In this document: positions 27,120-36,853 of the stretch, piece after piece
Layout of the letters: each line of letters opens with the position of its first letter
Position numbering within the stretch: the stretch's first letter is position 1
Source: OPU3-GD-OMZ sp964515235
GTDB taxonomy: Bacteria; Pseudomonadota; Gammaproteobacteria; Methylococcales; Methylomonadaceae
Length of the DNA: 64,000 nucleotides
Assembly (NCBI GenBank): GCA_964515235.1
Contig: CAZEVO010000005.1
Location: forward strand, 1 to 64,000
Direction of reading: 5' to 3'
Made by a program: the position numbers and the translations under genes
Notes under the pieces: generated by a model
The model's input: only the letters and a program-made list of their open reading frames with translations
Database searches by the model: none
Told to the model about the DNA's origin: nothing

Positions 27120-28316
27120 TTATAGACCTCGACTTAAATCTTTCTTTATATCAGAAATATTTTCCAATCCAACCGATATTCGCAATAAACCATCACTAAT
27201 CCCGGCCTTAACCCGCGCCTCGGGAGTCAATCGACTATGTGTCGTAGAGGCAGGGTGCGTAATGGTAGTTTTAACATCTCCCAAATTAGCAGTAATCGAT
27301 ACCATCTGAGTAGCATCAATCAATTCCCAGGCCTTGGCCTGCCCATGTTCCAGTTCAAAACTAACTACGCCGCCAAAACCTGCTTGCTGCTGCTGAGCTA
27401 ATTCATGCTGCGGGTGAGATGTTAAGCCTGGGTAAAACACCCTTTTCACTACTGATTGTCCTTCCAACCAGGTTGCTAATGCTTGCGCATTTTCACAATG
27501 AGTTTTCATACGAATCGCTAGTGTTTCCAATCCGGACAGAAAAACCCAAGCATTGAAAGGACTTAGTGTTGAGCCTCCAGTTCTAAGAAATGGATAAATC
27601 GATTTTTCAATCACGTCATCACTGGCAATTACCGCACCACCAACACAACGCCCCTGACCATCTAAATACTTCGTTGCTGAATGTACGACTATATCAGCAC
27701 CTAACTCCAGTGGCTTTTGTAAAACAGGCGTACAAAAAACATTATCGACAACCAATAAGGCATTATTTGAATGCGCCAATTCTGCTAATGCCTTAATATC
27801 TGCAATTTCCATCATCGGATTAGATGGAGTTTCTAGAAATAGAAACTGTGTTTCCGGTTTAATAGCTCGTTCCCATGCCGACAAATCGGTAAGATCTACA
27901 AAATCAGTAGTGACACCAAATTTACCAAAAAAGTTCTGAAACATTAAAACTGAATTTCCAAAAATACTTTGAGAACTAACAATATGGTCGCCGGCCTTTA
28001 ACAACCCCATACCTACAGCCATGATAGCAGCCATTCCTGATGAAAATGCCAAACAGCGCTCACCGCCTTCCAATATCGCTAACCGCTCTTGGAAAACATT
28101 TACCGTTGGATTGGTGAAACGGGAATAAATATTGCCGGGTTGGTTACCTGAGAAACGATCAGCTGCTTCTGCGGCACTATCAAAGACATAACTTGACGTT
28201 GTAAAAATAGGCACACTATGCTCATCCTCATGTGTTCTTTGATGTCCTGACCTTATTGCTTGTGTTTCAAAGGAATAATCATTCCAGTCTGATGCGTTTA
28301 TCCGTTTATCGTTCAT
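27120..28316 (-). CDS. metZ: O-succinylhomoserine sulfhydrylase
   Basis: PLP enzyme that makes homocysteine directly from O-succinylhomoserine and sulfide. Seen: the Cys/Met-metabolism PLP fold with FSSGMAAIMA, YSRFTNPTVN, and the lysine K216 in VHSATKYLDGQGRCVGG, the site of the aldimine. 398 residues. MetZ rather than MetB is supported by its place after purF, as in Pseudomonas, but substrate preference cannot be proven from sequence. Confidence 0.92.
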   Translation of the reverse strand: MNDKRINASDWNDYSFETQAIRSGHQRTHEDEHSVPIFTTSSYVFDSAAEAADRFSGNQPGNIYSRFTNPTVNVFQERLAILEGGERCLAFSSGMAAIMAVGMGLLKAGDHIVSSQSIFGNSVLMFQNFFGKFGVTTDFVDLTDLSAWERAIKPETQFLFLETPSNPMMEIADIKALAELAHSNNALLVVDNVFCTPVLQKPLELGADIVVHSATKYLDGQGRCVGGAVIASDDVIEKSIYPFLRTGGSTLSPFNAWVFLSGLETLAIRMKTHCENAQALATWLEGQSVVKRVFYPGLTSHPQHELAQQQQAGFGGVVSFELEHGQAKAWELIDATQMVSITANLGDVKTTITHPASTTHSRLTPEARVKAGISDGLLRISVGLENISDIKKDLSRGL

Positions 28317-28370
28317 TAGTTTAAAAATCTCACTCTAATTCGTTTAAATTATTCACTAGAAATTCAATAC

Positions 28371-29873
28371 TTAAATTTCAATAACAAAACTTTCTGTATT
28401 TTTTTTCATTTGCGCATCATCATTCCGCAAAGCATCCAAACCTGCCAAATATTCAGCATTCACATCACCAGTGACATAATTATTACTAAAACAAGAGGTA
28501 TCAAAATGTTTAATTTCCTTATTTCCTTTTCCAACCGCCGCAATTAAATCTTCATGCTCTTGATAAAACAATCTATCTGCACCAATAGCCTCCTGAATTT
28601 CATATTCAGTTCGTCTATGCGCTATCAATTCGGAAGCTGAAGGCATGTCAATCCCATAAACATTAGGATAACGAACCGGTGGAGCTGCCGAAGAAAAATA
28701 AACATTCTTTGCACCCGCATCGCGTGCCATCTCAATAATTTGAGCTGATGTTGTACCCCGAACAATTGAGTCATCGACTAAAAGAACATTTTTCCCCTCA
28801 AACTCCAATTTAATGGCATTTAACTTTTGGCGTACTGATTTTTCACGTGTTTTTTGACCGGGCATAATAAAGGTCCGTCCAATATAACGGTTTTTAATAA
28901 AACCTTCTCGAAACTTTACTTTTAATTTTGATGCCAACATAATCGCGGCTGTCCGACTTGTATCCGGAATAGGCATCACCACATCAATATCGTGTTCCGC
29001 CCATTCTCGTTGTATTTTTTCTGCTAATTTCTCTCCCATCCGTAACCGTGCCTTATACACAGAAATATTATCAATCATAGAGTCAGGGCGTGCAAAATAA
29101 ACAAACTCAAAAATACAAGGCGCGTGATCTATCTTTTTCGGGTCAGCACATTGTGCCGTATGCAAAACTCCAGAACGCTCAATAAAAACTGCTTCTCCTG
29201 GCTTAATATCACGGCTCAGCTTGAAACCCAAAGCATCTAATGCAACATTTTCAGAAGCAATCATAAACTCCAAACCACTTTCACTCTCGCGCTCACCAAA
29301 AACAATCGGACGAATCCCATTTGGATCTCTAAAGCCGACAACACCAAATCCAGTAATCATTGCAACAACAGCATAAGCACCTCGGCAACGTTGATGAACT
29401 TCTGATACTGCAGCAAATACATCATCAACCGTTAACCGTGTTTTTCCCCGTGACTGTAAAGCATTTGCCAAAACATTAAGAATGACTTCAGAATCAGATT
29501 CAGTATTTATATGGCGCTGATCTTCAGCAAACAAGTCCTTTTTCAAAGCACGAGCATTTGTCAAATTACCATTGTGGGCCAGCGTAATCCCAAAAGGCGA
29601 ATTCACATAAAAGGGTTGTGACTCGGCAGAACTAGAACAGCCTGCTGTAGGATAACGTACGTGAGCAATTCCCATCGACCCGGGTAATTTCAACATATGT
29701 TGTGTTTTAAAAACATCACGCACTAAACCATTTTCTTTTCGCAGAAACAATCGACCACTCTCATAGGTCGCGATCCCGGCTGCATCCTGTCCTCGGTGCT
29801 GGAGCACAGTAAGTGCATCATATAATTCCTGATTTACATTTTTGTGGGAAACAATTGCAGCAATACCACACAT
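28371..29873 (-). CDS. purF: Amidophosphoribosyltransferase
   Basis: First committed step of purine synthesis. Seen: an N-terminal glutamine amidotransferase with catalytic C2 right after the initiator Met (MCGIAAIV), and a C-terminal phosphoribosyl domain with LLVDDSIVRGTTS. 500 residues, without a propeptide, like the E. coli type. It lies downstream of cvpA and upstream of metZ on the same strand. Confidence 0.98.
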   Translation of the reverse strand: MCGIAAIVSHKNVNQELYDALTVLQHRGQDAAGIATYESGRLFLRKENGLVRDVFKTQHMLKLPGSMGIAHVRYPTAGCSSSAESQPFYVNSPFGITLAHNGNLTNARALKKDLFAEDQRHINTESDSEVILNVLANALQSRGKTRLTVDDVFAAVSEVHQRCRGAYAVVAMITGFGVVGFRDPNGIRPIVFGERESESGLEFMIASENVALDALGFKLSRDIKPGEAVFIERSGVLHTAQCADPKKIDHAPCIFEFVYFARPDSMIDNISVYKARLRMGEKLAEKIQREWAEHDIDVVMPIPDTSRTAAIMLASKLKVKFREGFIKNRYIGRTFIMPGQKTREKSVRQKLNAIKLEFEGKNVLLVDDSIVRGTTSAQIIEMARDAGAKNVYFSSAAPPVRYPNVYGIDMPSASELIAHRRTEYEIQEAIGADRLFYQEHEDLIAAVGKGNKEIKHFDTSCFSNNYVTGDVNAEYLAGLDALRNDDAQMKKNTESFVIEI

Positions 29874-29927
29874 AATTCATCAACCTTAATATGTTAAAAT
29901 TAAATTTAAATTGCCTTCATGAAAAGA

Positions 29928-30419
29928 CTAACCATAGTCCACATAACCTGCAAGGCCTTGAGGCAAATAACCACGAAACCATTCTGCAACTGACTGAAAT
30001 GGAGGGATTAACTGCGACTCTCTCCACCAAGAATCTTGTGGAAGCGGCGTCAACCCAGCCAAAACTATTACTACCGTAACCACCAATACACCACGCGCAA
30101 TACCAAAAATCATACCTAAAAAGCGATCGGTTCCGGTCAACCCGGTTTTTTTTACTAAGACGCCCAACAAATAACCAACTAGACCACCGACCAATAGTGT
30201 TAGCAAAAGCAGCGCAACAAATGCCACTGCCATTCTGATGGAGGGGTATTCAATCCATGGGGCTAATAAGACAGCAAAATCTCGACTGTAATTTAAACCA
30301 ATCCATATCCCACTGCCCCAACTCACCAATGATAATGCTTCTCGGGTCAATCCTCTAAATAAGCCAATAACCGAAGAAATACCAATCAAGCCAAGCAGCG
30401 CATAATCTACCCAAACCAT
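29928..30419 (-). CDS. cvpA: CvpA family inner-membrane protein
   Basis: Four-helix inner-membrane protein encoded before purF; needed for colicin V production in E. coli, physiological role poorly known. Seen: hydrophobic segments at about residues 5-20, 28-45, 63-86 and 100-125, with VDYALLGLIGISSVIGLFRG at the start and GRFLG-like DRFLGMIFGIARG. 163 residues, normal. Confidence 0.95.
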   Translation of the reverse strand: MVWVDYALLGLIGISSVIGLFRGLTREALSLVSWGSGIWIGLNYSRDFAVLLAPWIEYPSIRMAVAFVALLLLTLLVGGLVGYLLGVLVKKTGLTGTDRFLGMIFGIARGVLVVTVVIVLAGLTPLPQDSWWRESQLIPPFQSVAEWFRGYLPQGLAGYVDYG

Positions 30420-30493
30420 TGCATACCCATTGTAAAAAACTCCCTTAAACTAAACTGAAAACAGCACATTATTTTCTAACCCTTAACTTCGGG

Positions 30494-31009
30494 TTATTCC
30501 GGCATTAGAATCCCTTTTATCTGAGTCTTTTTAATCAATGACTGTAGCATTTTTTCAGCACGTTTCTTATCTAATTCAGGCCCTATACGAACCCGATGCA
30601 TCCCCTTAAAAAATTCAGTATAAACAGTAAAATTTTTAGCGCGTAAATCATCCCTTAATTTGGCTGCATGCTCCTCACTACTAAAGCTACCTACCTGAAT
30701 CACCCATCGAACCAATAGTGGCTTGGGGCTTGCCGTTTTCTTTGAATTAACCTTCGAACTATTTTTAATCGGGTCTGAATATTCTGATGCCTGACGATTC
30801 TTTGACAGTTCAATTTCCTTGAGTGATTGAAAGGGTACAGCCTTCAACTCTTCAACAAAGATTTGCTCCGGTAACTCAGGAATCTCCATTTCACTAAGAG
30901 AGCGTCTTTGCTGTTCAGTATCATCCTCAATTAACATAGGCACAAAAAAAGCCAGCAATAATGTTATTACAACGGTTCCAACCAATCGTTGTTTTAATTT
31001 CTCATCCAT
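30494..31009 (-). CDS. dedD: SPOR-domain protein DedD-like
   Basis: Predicted inner-membrane bitopic protein that binds denuded septal glycan during division. Seen: a short cytoplasmic tail MDEKLKQRL, a membrane helix (about residues 8-27), a charged linker and a C-terminal SPOR domain (about 95-171, WVIQVGSFSSEEHAAKLRDD). I start at the ATG at 31009, giving 171 residues. It overlaps the folC 3' end by 8 bases and precedes cvpA, the usual place of dedD. Confidence 0.9.
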   Translation of the reverse strand: MDEKLKQRLVGTVVITLLLAFFVPMLIEDDTEQQRRSLSEMEIPELPEQIFVEELKAVPFQSLKEIELSKNRQASEYSDPIKNSSKVNSKKTASPKPLLVRWVIQVGSFSSEEHAAKLRDDLRAKNFTVYTEFFKGMHRVRIGPELDKKRAEKMLQSLIKKTQIKGILMPE

Positions 31010-32285
31010 CTGGCACCTCTTCAACTGAACGCTTAGATAAAAACTCCGACACTAAAAAGAAAGATCCGAATATAACAATTAAATCCTCCCGTTGAGAATT
31101 ATCTTGCACAGCAACCCATGTTTCATCAAAATCTGTAAATCCTGAATAAACATTTTCAATGGGACAACGGCTTAGCCCTGCAACAACGTCCTTAACATCA
31201 GCACAACGACTGTTTTCCAAAGGGGAAATATACCAGTCACTAACAACTGATGACAATAACTGCCCCACAGCCACAAAATCTTTATCCTTCATCATATTAA
31301 AAATAAGATGTATTTTCTTATCTGGAAAAGAGGAGACAAGATAGTCTCTCAATATCTCCGCAGATAACGGGTTATGCCCAACATCCAATAAAATTAATGG
31401 TGCGCCATTAATTAGTTGAAAGCGCCCTGGTAACTGCACTTTCTCTAGGCCATCCACAATCGCATTTCTGGTTAACGGTAACTGCGGCGCTAATATATTA
31501 AGGACCTGTAGGACTGATGCTGCATTGCCCAATTGATGCTCGCCCTGCAAATTTGGGTAAGGCAAACCCATTAAGGTTCCTGTGGTATTTCCCCAATGCC
31601 AACTGTCATTATTCTTTTTAAAATAAAAATCCCTCCCTACCAAAGAAAGCGGCACACTTAATTCCTTCGCATAGGATTCAATAATAGCAGGTGGATTTAC
31701 ATCCCCAATTACCGCTGGTCGACCTGCTCTAAATATCCCTACCTTTTCTTTAGCAATCAATTCACGGGTGTTACCCAGCCAGTCACTGTGATCGATACCA
31801 ATACTTGGTATAAGAGCAATATCTGTATCAATCACATTAACCGCATCAAGCCGCCCTCCAAGCCCGACTTCCAATAACTGAACGTCTAGTTCAGTTCTGG
31901 AAAAAATATCCAGTGCCGCTAAGGTACAAAACTCAAAATAACTTAATGACGTTGTCCCTCGAACCGCTTCTATCCGCTCAAATGACTGACAAATCAAACC
32001 ATCACTAACAACTGCACCATTAATTTTTATCCGCTCATTATAAAACTGCAAGTGCGGTGAAGTATAGGTTCCTACACGATAGCCACTTTGCCTTAAAATT
32101 GCATCCAGAAACGCGACACATGAGCCTTTACCGTTGGTCCCTCCTACCGTAATGGTAAGTGGTTTTTTAGTTGGCTTTTGCAATAATTGGTAAACTTCAG
32201 AAACACGCTCTAAACCTAAATCGATCTGCTTACTGTGTAGTGTTTCTTGCCACTGCAACCACCCTTGTAATGACTCAAAATGCAT
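31002..32285 (-). CDS. folC: Dihydrofolate/folylpolyglutamate synthase
   Basis: Adds glutamate to dihydropteroate and to folates. Seen: the P-loop TVGGTNGKGSCVAFL near residue 45, the omega loop SPHLQFYNERI, and a C-terminal Mur-ligase-like domain with DVGHNPLSAE. About 427 residues. The ATG at 32285 is the likely start because the frame further upstream begins with a TTG. It stands between accD and dedD. Confidence 0.96.
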   Translation of the reverse strand: MHFESLQGWLQWQETLHSKQIDLGLERVSEVYQLLQKPTKKPLTITVGGTNGKGSCVAFLDAILRQSGYRVGTYTSPHLQFYNERIKINGAVVSDGLICQSFERIEAVRGTTSLSYFEFCTLAALDIFSRTELDVQLLEVGLGGRLDAVNVIDTDIALIPSIGIDHSDWLGNTRELIAKEKVGIFRAGRPAVIGDVNPPAIIESYAKELSVPLSLVGRDFYFKKNNDSWHWGNTTGTLMGLPYPNLQGEHQLGNAASVLQVLNILAPQLPLTRNAIVDGLEKVQLPGRFQLINGAPLILLDVGHNPLSAEILRDYLVSSFPDKKIHLIFNMMKDKDFVAVGQLLSSVVSDWYISPLENSRCADVKDVVAGLSRCPIENVYSGFTDFDETWVAVQDNSQREDLIVIFGSFFLVSEFLSKRSVEEVPDG

Positions 32286-32330
32286 CAACTTCAAATAACA
32301 AAATTATCAAAAATATGACCCGATAAAAAA

Positions 32331-33284
32331 CTATACTGAATCCTGATCTACTTGCTCCTCATCGTCATCGCTGGAAAGCAAATCATTCACTTCTGTTACC
32401 GTAATATCGGCTTCTACTGGCTTAGTGATATCATTCCTGTTTGACATTAACATAGCCAAAAGAGTAGCCACTTGATCTCGCATATCCCGGCGATTAACTA
32501 TCAAATCAACAGCACCGTGTTCAACGAGGAATTCACTACGTTGAAAACCCTCAGGCAACTTTTCCCGAACAGTTTGCTCAATAACACGTGGCCCTGCAAA
32601 ACCAATTAAGGCTTTAGGCTCAGCTAAATTAAGATCTCCCAGCATCGCAAGACTTGCAGAAACACCGCCCATCGTCGGGTCGGTTAAAAAAGAAATAAAA
32701 GGCAATTTCGCCTCAGACAACCGGGTTAAAGCCGCACTGGTTTTTGCCATTTGGAACAATGAAAACAATGATTCTTGCATTCGCGCCCCACCACTGGCAG
32801 TAAAAACAATAAAAGGCACACCTAACTCAATACTGGTATTCACACCGCGCACAAACTTCTCACCAACAACTGAACCCATGGAACCACCCATAAAGCCAAA
32901 ATCAAATGCTGCCGCAACAATTCCAGTTCCTTTTAGCTGTCCGGACATAACAACCAAAGCATCATTCTCTTCGGTTTTCTTTTGTGCCTGAATCAAGCGA
33001 TCCTTATATTTTTTACTATCTTTAAAACGTAAAGGGTCCGTTGGCATTAAGTGCTCACCAATCTCTACACGGCCTTCTGGATCTAAAAAAATGTCCAACC
33101 GGGTCCTAGCTCCAATACGCATATGATGGTCGCATTTTGGACAAACATTAAAATTCTTTTCCAGTTCAGAATTATATAAAATCGCATTGCACGAGGTACA
33201 TTTGTTCCAAAGGCCTTCTGGCACAGTGCCCTTCGTTGATGCTGCCGTTCTGATTGAAGGCACTAATTTCTCAAACCAACTCAT
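32331..33284 (-). CDS. accD: Acetyl-CoA carboxylase carboxyltransferase beta subunit
   Basis: Transfers carboxyl from biotin to acetyl-CoA in the first step of fatty-acid synthesis, with AccA. Seen: an N-terminal four-cysteine zinc ribbon (C29, C32, C48, C51), then a crotonase-like domain with FTASGGARMQES and TDPTMGGVSAS. 317 residues. Its C-terminal tail is acidic (SSDDDEEQVDQD). It follows trpA by 12 bases. Confidence 0.97.
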   Translation of the reverse strand: MSWFEKLVPSIRTAASTKGTVPEGLWNKCTSCNAILYNSELEKNFNVCPKCDHHMRIGARTRLDIFLDPEGRVEIGEHLMPTDPLRFKDSKKYKDRLIQAQKKTEENDALVVMSGQLKGTGIVAAAFDFGFMGGSMGSVVGEKFVRGVNTSIELGVPFIVFTASGGARMQESLFSLFQMAKTSAALTRLSEAKLPFISFLTDPTMGGVSASLAMLGDLNLAEPKALIGFAGPRVIEQTVREKLPEGFQRSEFLVEHGAVDLIVNRRDMRDQVATLLAMLMSNRNDITKPVEADITVTEVNDLLSSDDDEEQVDQDSV

Positions 33285-33296
33285 CGTGTACTCCCG

Positions 33297-34109
33297 TTAA
33301 TTAACTTCATTATCCATCGCCTGACGCATTGAACTTAAAAGCATAACAATCTCTTGCTGGGCAACTTCAAGATCATCTAGATTTGCTTGTATCTTATTAA
33401 TAATAGCACTACCCACAACAACACCGTCTGCAATATTCCCTACCGCTTTTGCAGTCTCAGCATCTTTCACACCAAAACCAACACCAATAGGTAAATCAGT
33501 AAATTGTTGAATCTCAGTTACTTTTTTCTTTACATCATCAACTTCGAGATGCCCTGCCCCAGTCACGCCTTTAAGTGAAACATAATAAATATAACCACTT
33601 CCTTTTGCAGCCATTTTTTTAATACGCTCTTCTGTACTATTTGGAGCCAACAAGAAAATAGGGTCTATATCTAATGCTTTCAATAACGGCGCATACTGCT
33701 GAGCTTCCTCTGGAGGCATGTCAACCGTCAAGACACCATCGACGCCAACACGTGCTGCGGCCTGAGCAAATTCTTCATAACCCATAAATTCAATAGGATT
33801 AAGATAACCCATCAACACAATTGGCGTGTTGTTGTCATCTTTCCGGAATTCCGCAACCATAGATAAAACACGCGTTAAATTCATACCCTGCTCTAAAGCA
33901 CGTTCACTAGCTTTTTGTATTACAGGCCCATCAGCCATCGGATCGGAAAAAGGCACCCCTAATTCAATCACATCAACACCCGCCGCCACCATTGCATGTA
34001 ATAACGAAACTGTAAAATCAGGCACGGGGTCACCGGCCGTCACAAAAGGAATTAAAGCTTTCCGGCCAGATACTGAAAGATTCTTAAATGTTTTAGCTAA
34101 ACGACTCAT
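33297..34109 (-). CDS. trpA: Tryptophan synthase alpha subunit
   Basis: Cleaves indole-glycerol phosphate to indole and passes it through a tunnel to TrpB. Seen: a TIM barrel with catalytic E49 (IELGVPFSDP) and D60, plus VSLKGVTGA and GFGVKDAE. 270 residues. Its ATG overlaps the trpB stop by 4 bases. Confidence 0.98.
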   Translation of the reverse strand: MSRLAKTFKNLSVSGRKALIPFVTAGDPVPDFTVSLLHAMVAAGVDVIELGVPFSDPMADGPVIQKASERALEQGMNLTRVLSMVAEFRKDDNNTPIVLMGYLNPIEFMGYEEFAQAAARVGVDGVLTVDMPPEEAQQYAPLLKALDIDPIFLLAPNSTEERIKKMAAKGSGYIYYVSLKGVTGAGHLEVDDVKKKVTEIQQFTDLPIGVGFGVKDAETAKAVGNIADGVVVGSAIINKIQANLDDLEVAQQEIVMLLSSMRQAMDNEVN

Positions 34110-35320
34110 AATTCAACTCCTTCCCGTTCAGCCACGGTATGCATATCTTTGTCCCCACGCCCTGATAAGTTAACCAAAATAACTTGATCCTTACCCATAG
34201 TCGGCGCCAACTTCATTGCATAAGCTAATGCATGACTCGACTCTAATGCGGGAATAATGCCTTCCATACGTGTTAATGCGTAAAAGGCTGAAACCGCCTC
34301 ATCATCGGTTATATTGACATACTCTGCGCGTCCAGAATCTTTCAACCACGCATGTTCAGGGCCAACACCCGGATAATCCAATCCAGCAGAAATAGAATGT
34401 GTTTCTAAAATTTCACCGTGTTCATCGGCAACCAGATAAGTTCTATTGCCGTGAAGAACACCGGGCTTCCCAGCTCCTAATGTTACAGAATGCCGATCGG
34501 TTTCTATACCATCACCTGCGGCCTCTACGCCATAAATTTTAACAGAAGCATCATCAATAAACGGGTGAAATAAACCAATGGCATTTGAGCCTCCTCCGAC
34601 ACAGGCAACCAAAGCATCAGGCAAACGCCCAATCATGGTTTGCAACTGCTCTTTCGACTCTCTACCAATGATAGTCTGAAAATCTCGAACTAGCGCCGGA
34701 TAAGGGTGTGGTCCGGCCACCGTGCCAATAATATAAAAAGTATCATCAACATTAGTAACCCAATCCCGCATAGCTTCATTGAGCGCATCCTTCAACGTTT
34801 TGGAACCGGAATCGACCGAAACCACTTTCGCACCTAAAAGACGCATACGGTACACATTCTGAACTTGCCGCGCAATATCAACAGAGCCCATATAAACAAC
34901 ACACTCCAACCCTAATCTGGCTGCCACGGTCGCTGTTGCAACACCATGTTGACCCGCTCCAGTTTCAGCAATAATTCGAGTTTTACCCATTCGTTTAGCT
35001 AATAATGCTTGGCCAATCGCATTATTGATTTTATGCGCTCCAGTGTGATTCAAATCTTCACGTTTTAAATAGATTTGCGCCCCTCCCAACTCATCACTCC
35101 AGCGTTCCGCATGATAAATTGGCGACGGTCTTCCCACATAATGGTGTAAATCTTTATCTAACTCTGCTAGAAACTCTGGGTCCTTTGAAAACTCTTGATA
35201 GGCCTCATCTAACTGTTTGATTGGCAACATCAGCGTCTCTGCAACAAATTTACCGCCATAAGGGCCAAAATGACCTGCTTCATCAGGCATATCATATTTC
35301 AAACTATTTTCTTTTGTCAC
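34106..35320 (-). CDS. trpB: Tryptophan synthase beta subunit
   Basis: PLP enzyme joining indole to serine. Seen: the PLP lysine K97 in NHTGAHKINN, the GGGSNAIG phosphate-binding loop and ETGAGQHGVATA. 404 residues with a GTG start preceded by GAGG, overlapping the 3' end of trpF by 17 bases; a later ATG 30 bases in is possible but less well placed. Second gene of the trpFBA unit. Confidence 0.98.
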   Translation of the reverse strand: MTKENSLKYDMPDEAGHFGPYGGKFVAETLMLPIKQLDEAYQEFSKDPEFLAELDKDLHHYVGRPSPIYHAERWSDELGGAQIYLKREDLNHTGAHKINNAIGQALLAKRMGKTRIIAETGAGQHGVATATVAARLGLECVVYMGSVDIARQVQNVYRMRLLGAKVVSVDSGSKTLKDALNEAMRDWVTNVDDTFYIIGTVAGPHPYPALVRDFQTIIGRESKEQLQTMIGRLPDALVACVGGGSNAIGLFHPFIDDASVKIYGVEAAGDGIETDRHSVTLGAGKPGVLHGNRTYLVADEHGEILETHSISAGLDYPGVGPEHAWLKDSGRAEYVNITDDEAVSAFYALTRMEGIIPALESSHALAYAMKLAPTMGKDQVILVNLSGRGDKDMHTVAEREGVEL

Positions 35321-35933
35321 CTAACTCTACCTCTGTAATCAATTCTATTATTTTATTAATATCCTTTATGCCTTTCTGTCTCTCGACCCCACTACTAACA
35401 TCAAGTGCATAAGGTTGCGCCTGTTTAATCGCCTGATAAGCATTCTCAACACTAATGCCTCCCGCCAAAATAATGGGCAATGGATATTGTTCAGGAATTA
35501 AATTCCAATCAAAATGATGCCCTGTCCCACCTTTTAAACCCGGATGATACGCATCCAGCAATAATGCAGAGGCATCAAAAAAATCATCTGCTAGTTGCAT
35601 TAAGTCAGTTTCTGGGCGCATTCTGACTGCTTTAATATAGGGATGCCCCACTAACCGACAAAAATCAGGCGCCTCATCCCCATGAAACTGGATCAAATCA
35701 AGCGGCACCTGAGATAAAACATGCTCAATAACTTCCTGAGACTCATCAACAAATAATCCTACGGTCGTCACAAATGCAGGCAATGCCGCAATTACCCTTT
35801 GAGCTTGTTCCACAGTCACATGCCGTGGACTCGGCGGATAAAACACCAACCCAATAGCATCAACACCCTGATATGCTGCTGCTACTGCATTCTCAGGGTC
35901 GGTAAACCCACACACTTTGATTCGGGTCCGCAT
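35304..35933 (-). CDS. trpF: Phosphoribosylanthranilate isomerase
   Basis: Amadori isomerase of tryptophan synthesis. Seen: TIM barrel start TRIKVCGFTDPENA with catalytic Cys, GLVFYPPSPRHV, LLLDAYHPGLKGGTGHHFDW with catalytic Asp, and LDVSSGVE. Started at the ATG at 35933; the frame runs three codons further up to a TTG. About 209 residues. It heads the trpFBA-accD-folC run, 104 bases after truA. Confidence 0.97.
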   Translation of the reverse strand: MRTRIKVCGFTDPENAVAAAYQGVDAIGLVFYPPSPRHVTVEQAQRVIAALPAFVTTVGLFVDESQEVIEHVLSQVPLDLIQFHGDEAPDFCRLVGHPYIKAVRMRPETDLMQLADDFFDASALLLDAYHPGLKGGTGHHFDWNLIPEQYPLPIILAGGISVENAYQAIKQAQPYALDVSSGVERQKGIKDINKIIELITEVELGDKRK

Positions 35934-36037
35934 GATCCTCAACGCTCTTCAAAGCGGCTAAGTATACCATAGAGTCAGCCACTTTCCCCTATCTGTAAAC
36001 CTTTGATAACACATCTAAAAGAACCCATATAGTAAAT

Positions 36038-36841
36038 TCAGTCAAATCGGACAGCATTACTCGGCAATGCTGCAAATATGGGATGATTAGCTACGCCATA
36101 CTCGGACGGGTAAAAAACACCCCCCAAATAAAGCCCGTCCGGTGAAGCAGTAGCAGATGCTAACCGACGGTCTTTTTTTTCCAATAATTGCTTACACCAT
36201 GCAACAGCCAGTTTACCCTGACCAATATCAATTAAAGTTCCGGCAATATTCCTCACCATATGATGCACAAAAGCATTGGCACATAAGTCAATATTTATCA
36301 AGTCGCCCTCTTGGTAAACTTTAATAAAATACATTAATCGACATGGACTTTTAGATTGACACCCTTGTGCTCGAAAAGAACTAAAGTCATGGTCACCAAC
36401 TAAATATTGAGCCGCTTCATGCATTCTTTCAACATTAAGTACTGGATAACACCACGTCACTTGACGATAACGCAATGCCGACTGTATAGGTCGATTCAAA
36501 ATAACATAGCGATAAAAACGAGCTACCGCACTGTAACGCGCATGAAATCCCTCTTGCGCATCTTGGACCCAAAGCACTCGGACATCTGCTGGTAAATAGG
36601 TGTTAGTACCCATCAACCATGCTCGGTGTGAACGAACCACGGGAGGATCCATATGGATTACTTGCTCTAACGCATGAACACCACTATCAGTACGCCCTGC
36701 ACACACAACAGTAACCGGTTCATTCGCTACTTTTGCTAAAGCTAATTCAAGCACAGACTGTACAGTCCGAAGCCCTCGCTGCCACTGCCAGCCCGAAAAT
36801 TGGCTTCCATTATATTCAACACCCATGACTAATCGGTTCAT
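36038..36841 (-). CDS. truA: tRNA pseudouridine(38-40) synthase TruA
   Basis: Modifies positions 38-40 of the anticodon arm in many tRNAs. Seen: YNGSQFSGWQWQ at the start, catalytic D52 in CAGRTDSGVHA, and the VRNIAGTLIDIGQGK helix. 267 residues, normal. Upstream of trpF, as in other gammaproteobacteria, although here the usual fimV neighbour is absent. Confidence 0.97.
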   Translation of the reverse strand: MNRLVMGVEYNGSQFSGWQWQRGLRTVQSVLELALAKVANEPVTVVCAGRTDSGVHALEQVIHMDPPVVRSHRAWLMGTNTYLPADVRVLWVQDAQEGFHARYSAVARFYRYVILNRPIQSALRYRQVTWCYPVLNVERMHEAAQYLVGDHDFSSFRAQGCQSKSPCRLMYFIKVYQEGDLINIDLCANAFVHHMVRNIAGTLIDIGQGKLAVAWCKQLLEKKDRRLASATASPDGLYLGGVFYPSEYGVANHPIFAALPSNAVRFD

Positions 36842-36853
36842 TACCAGGATACC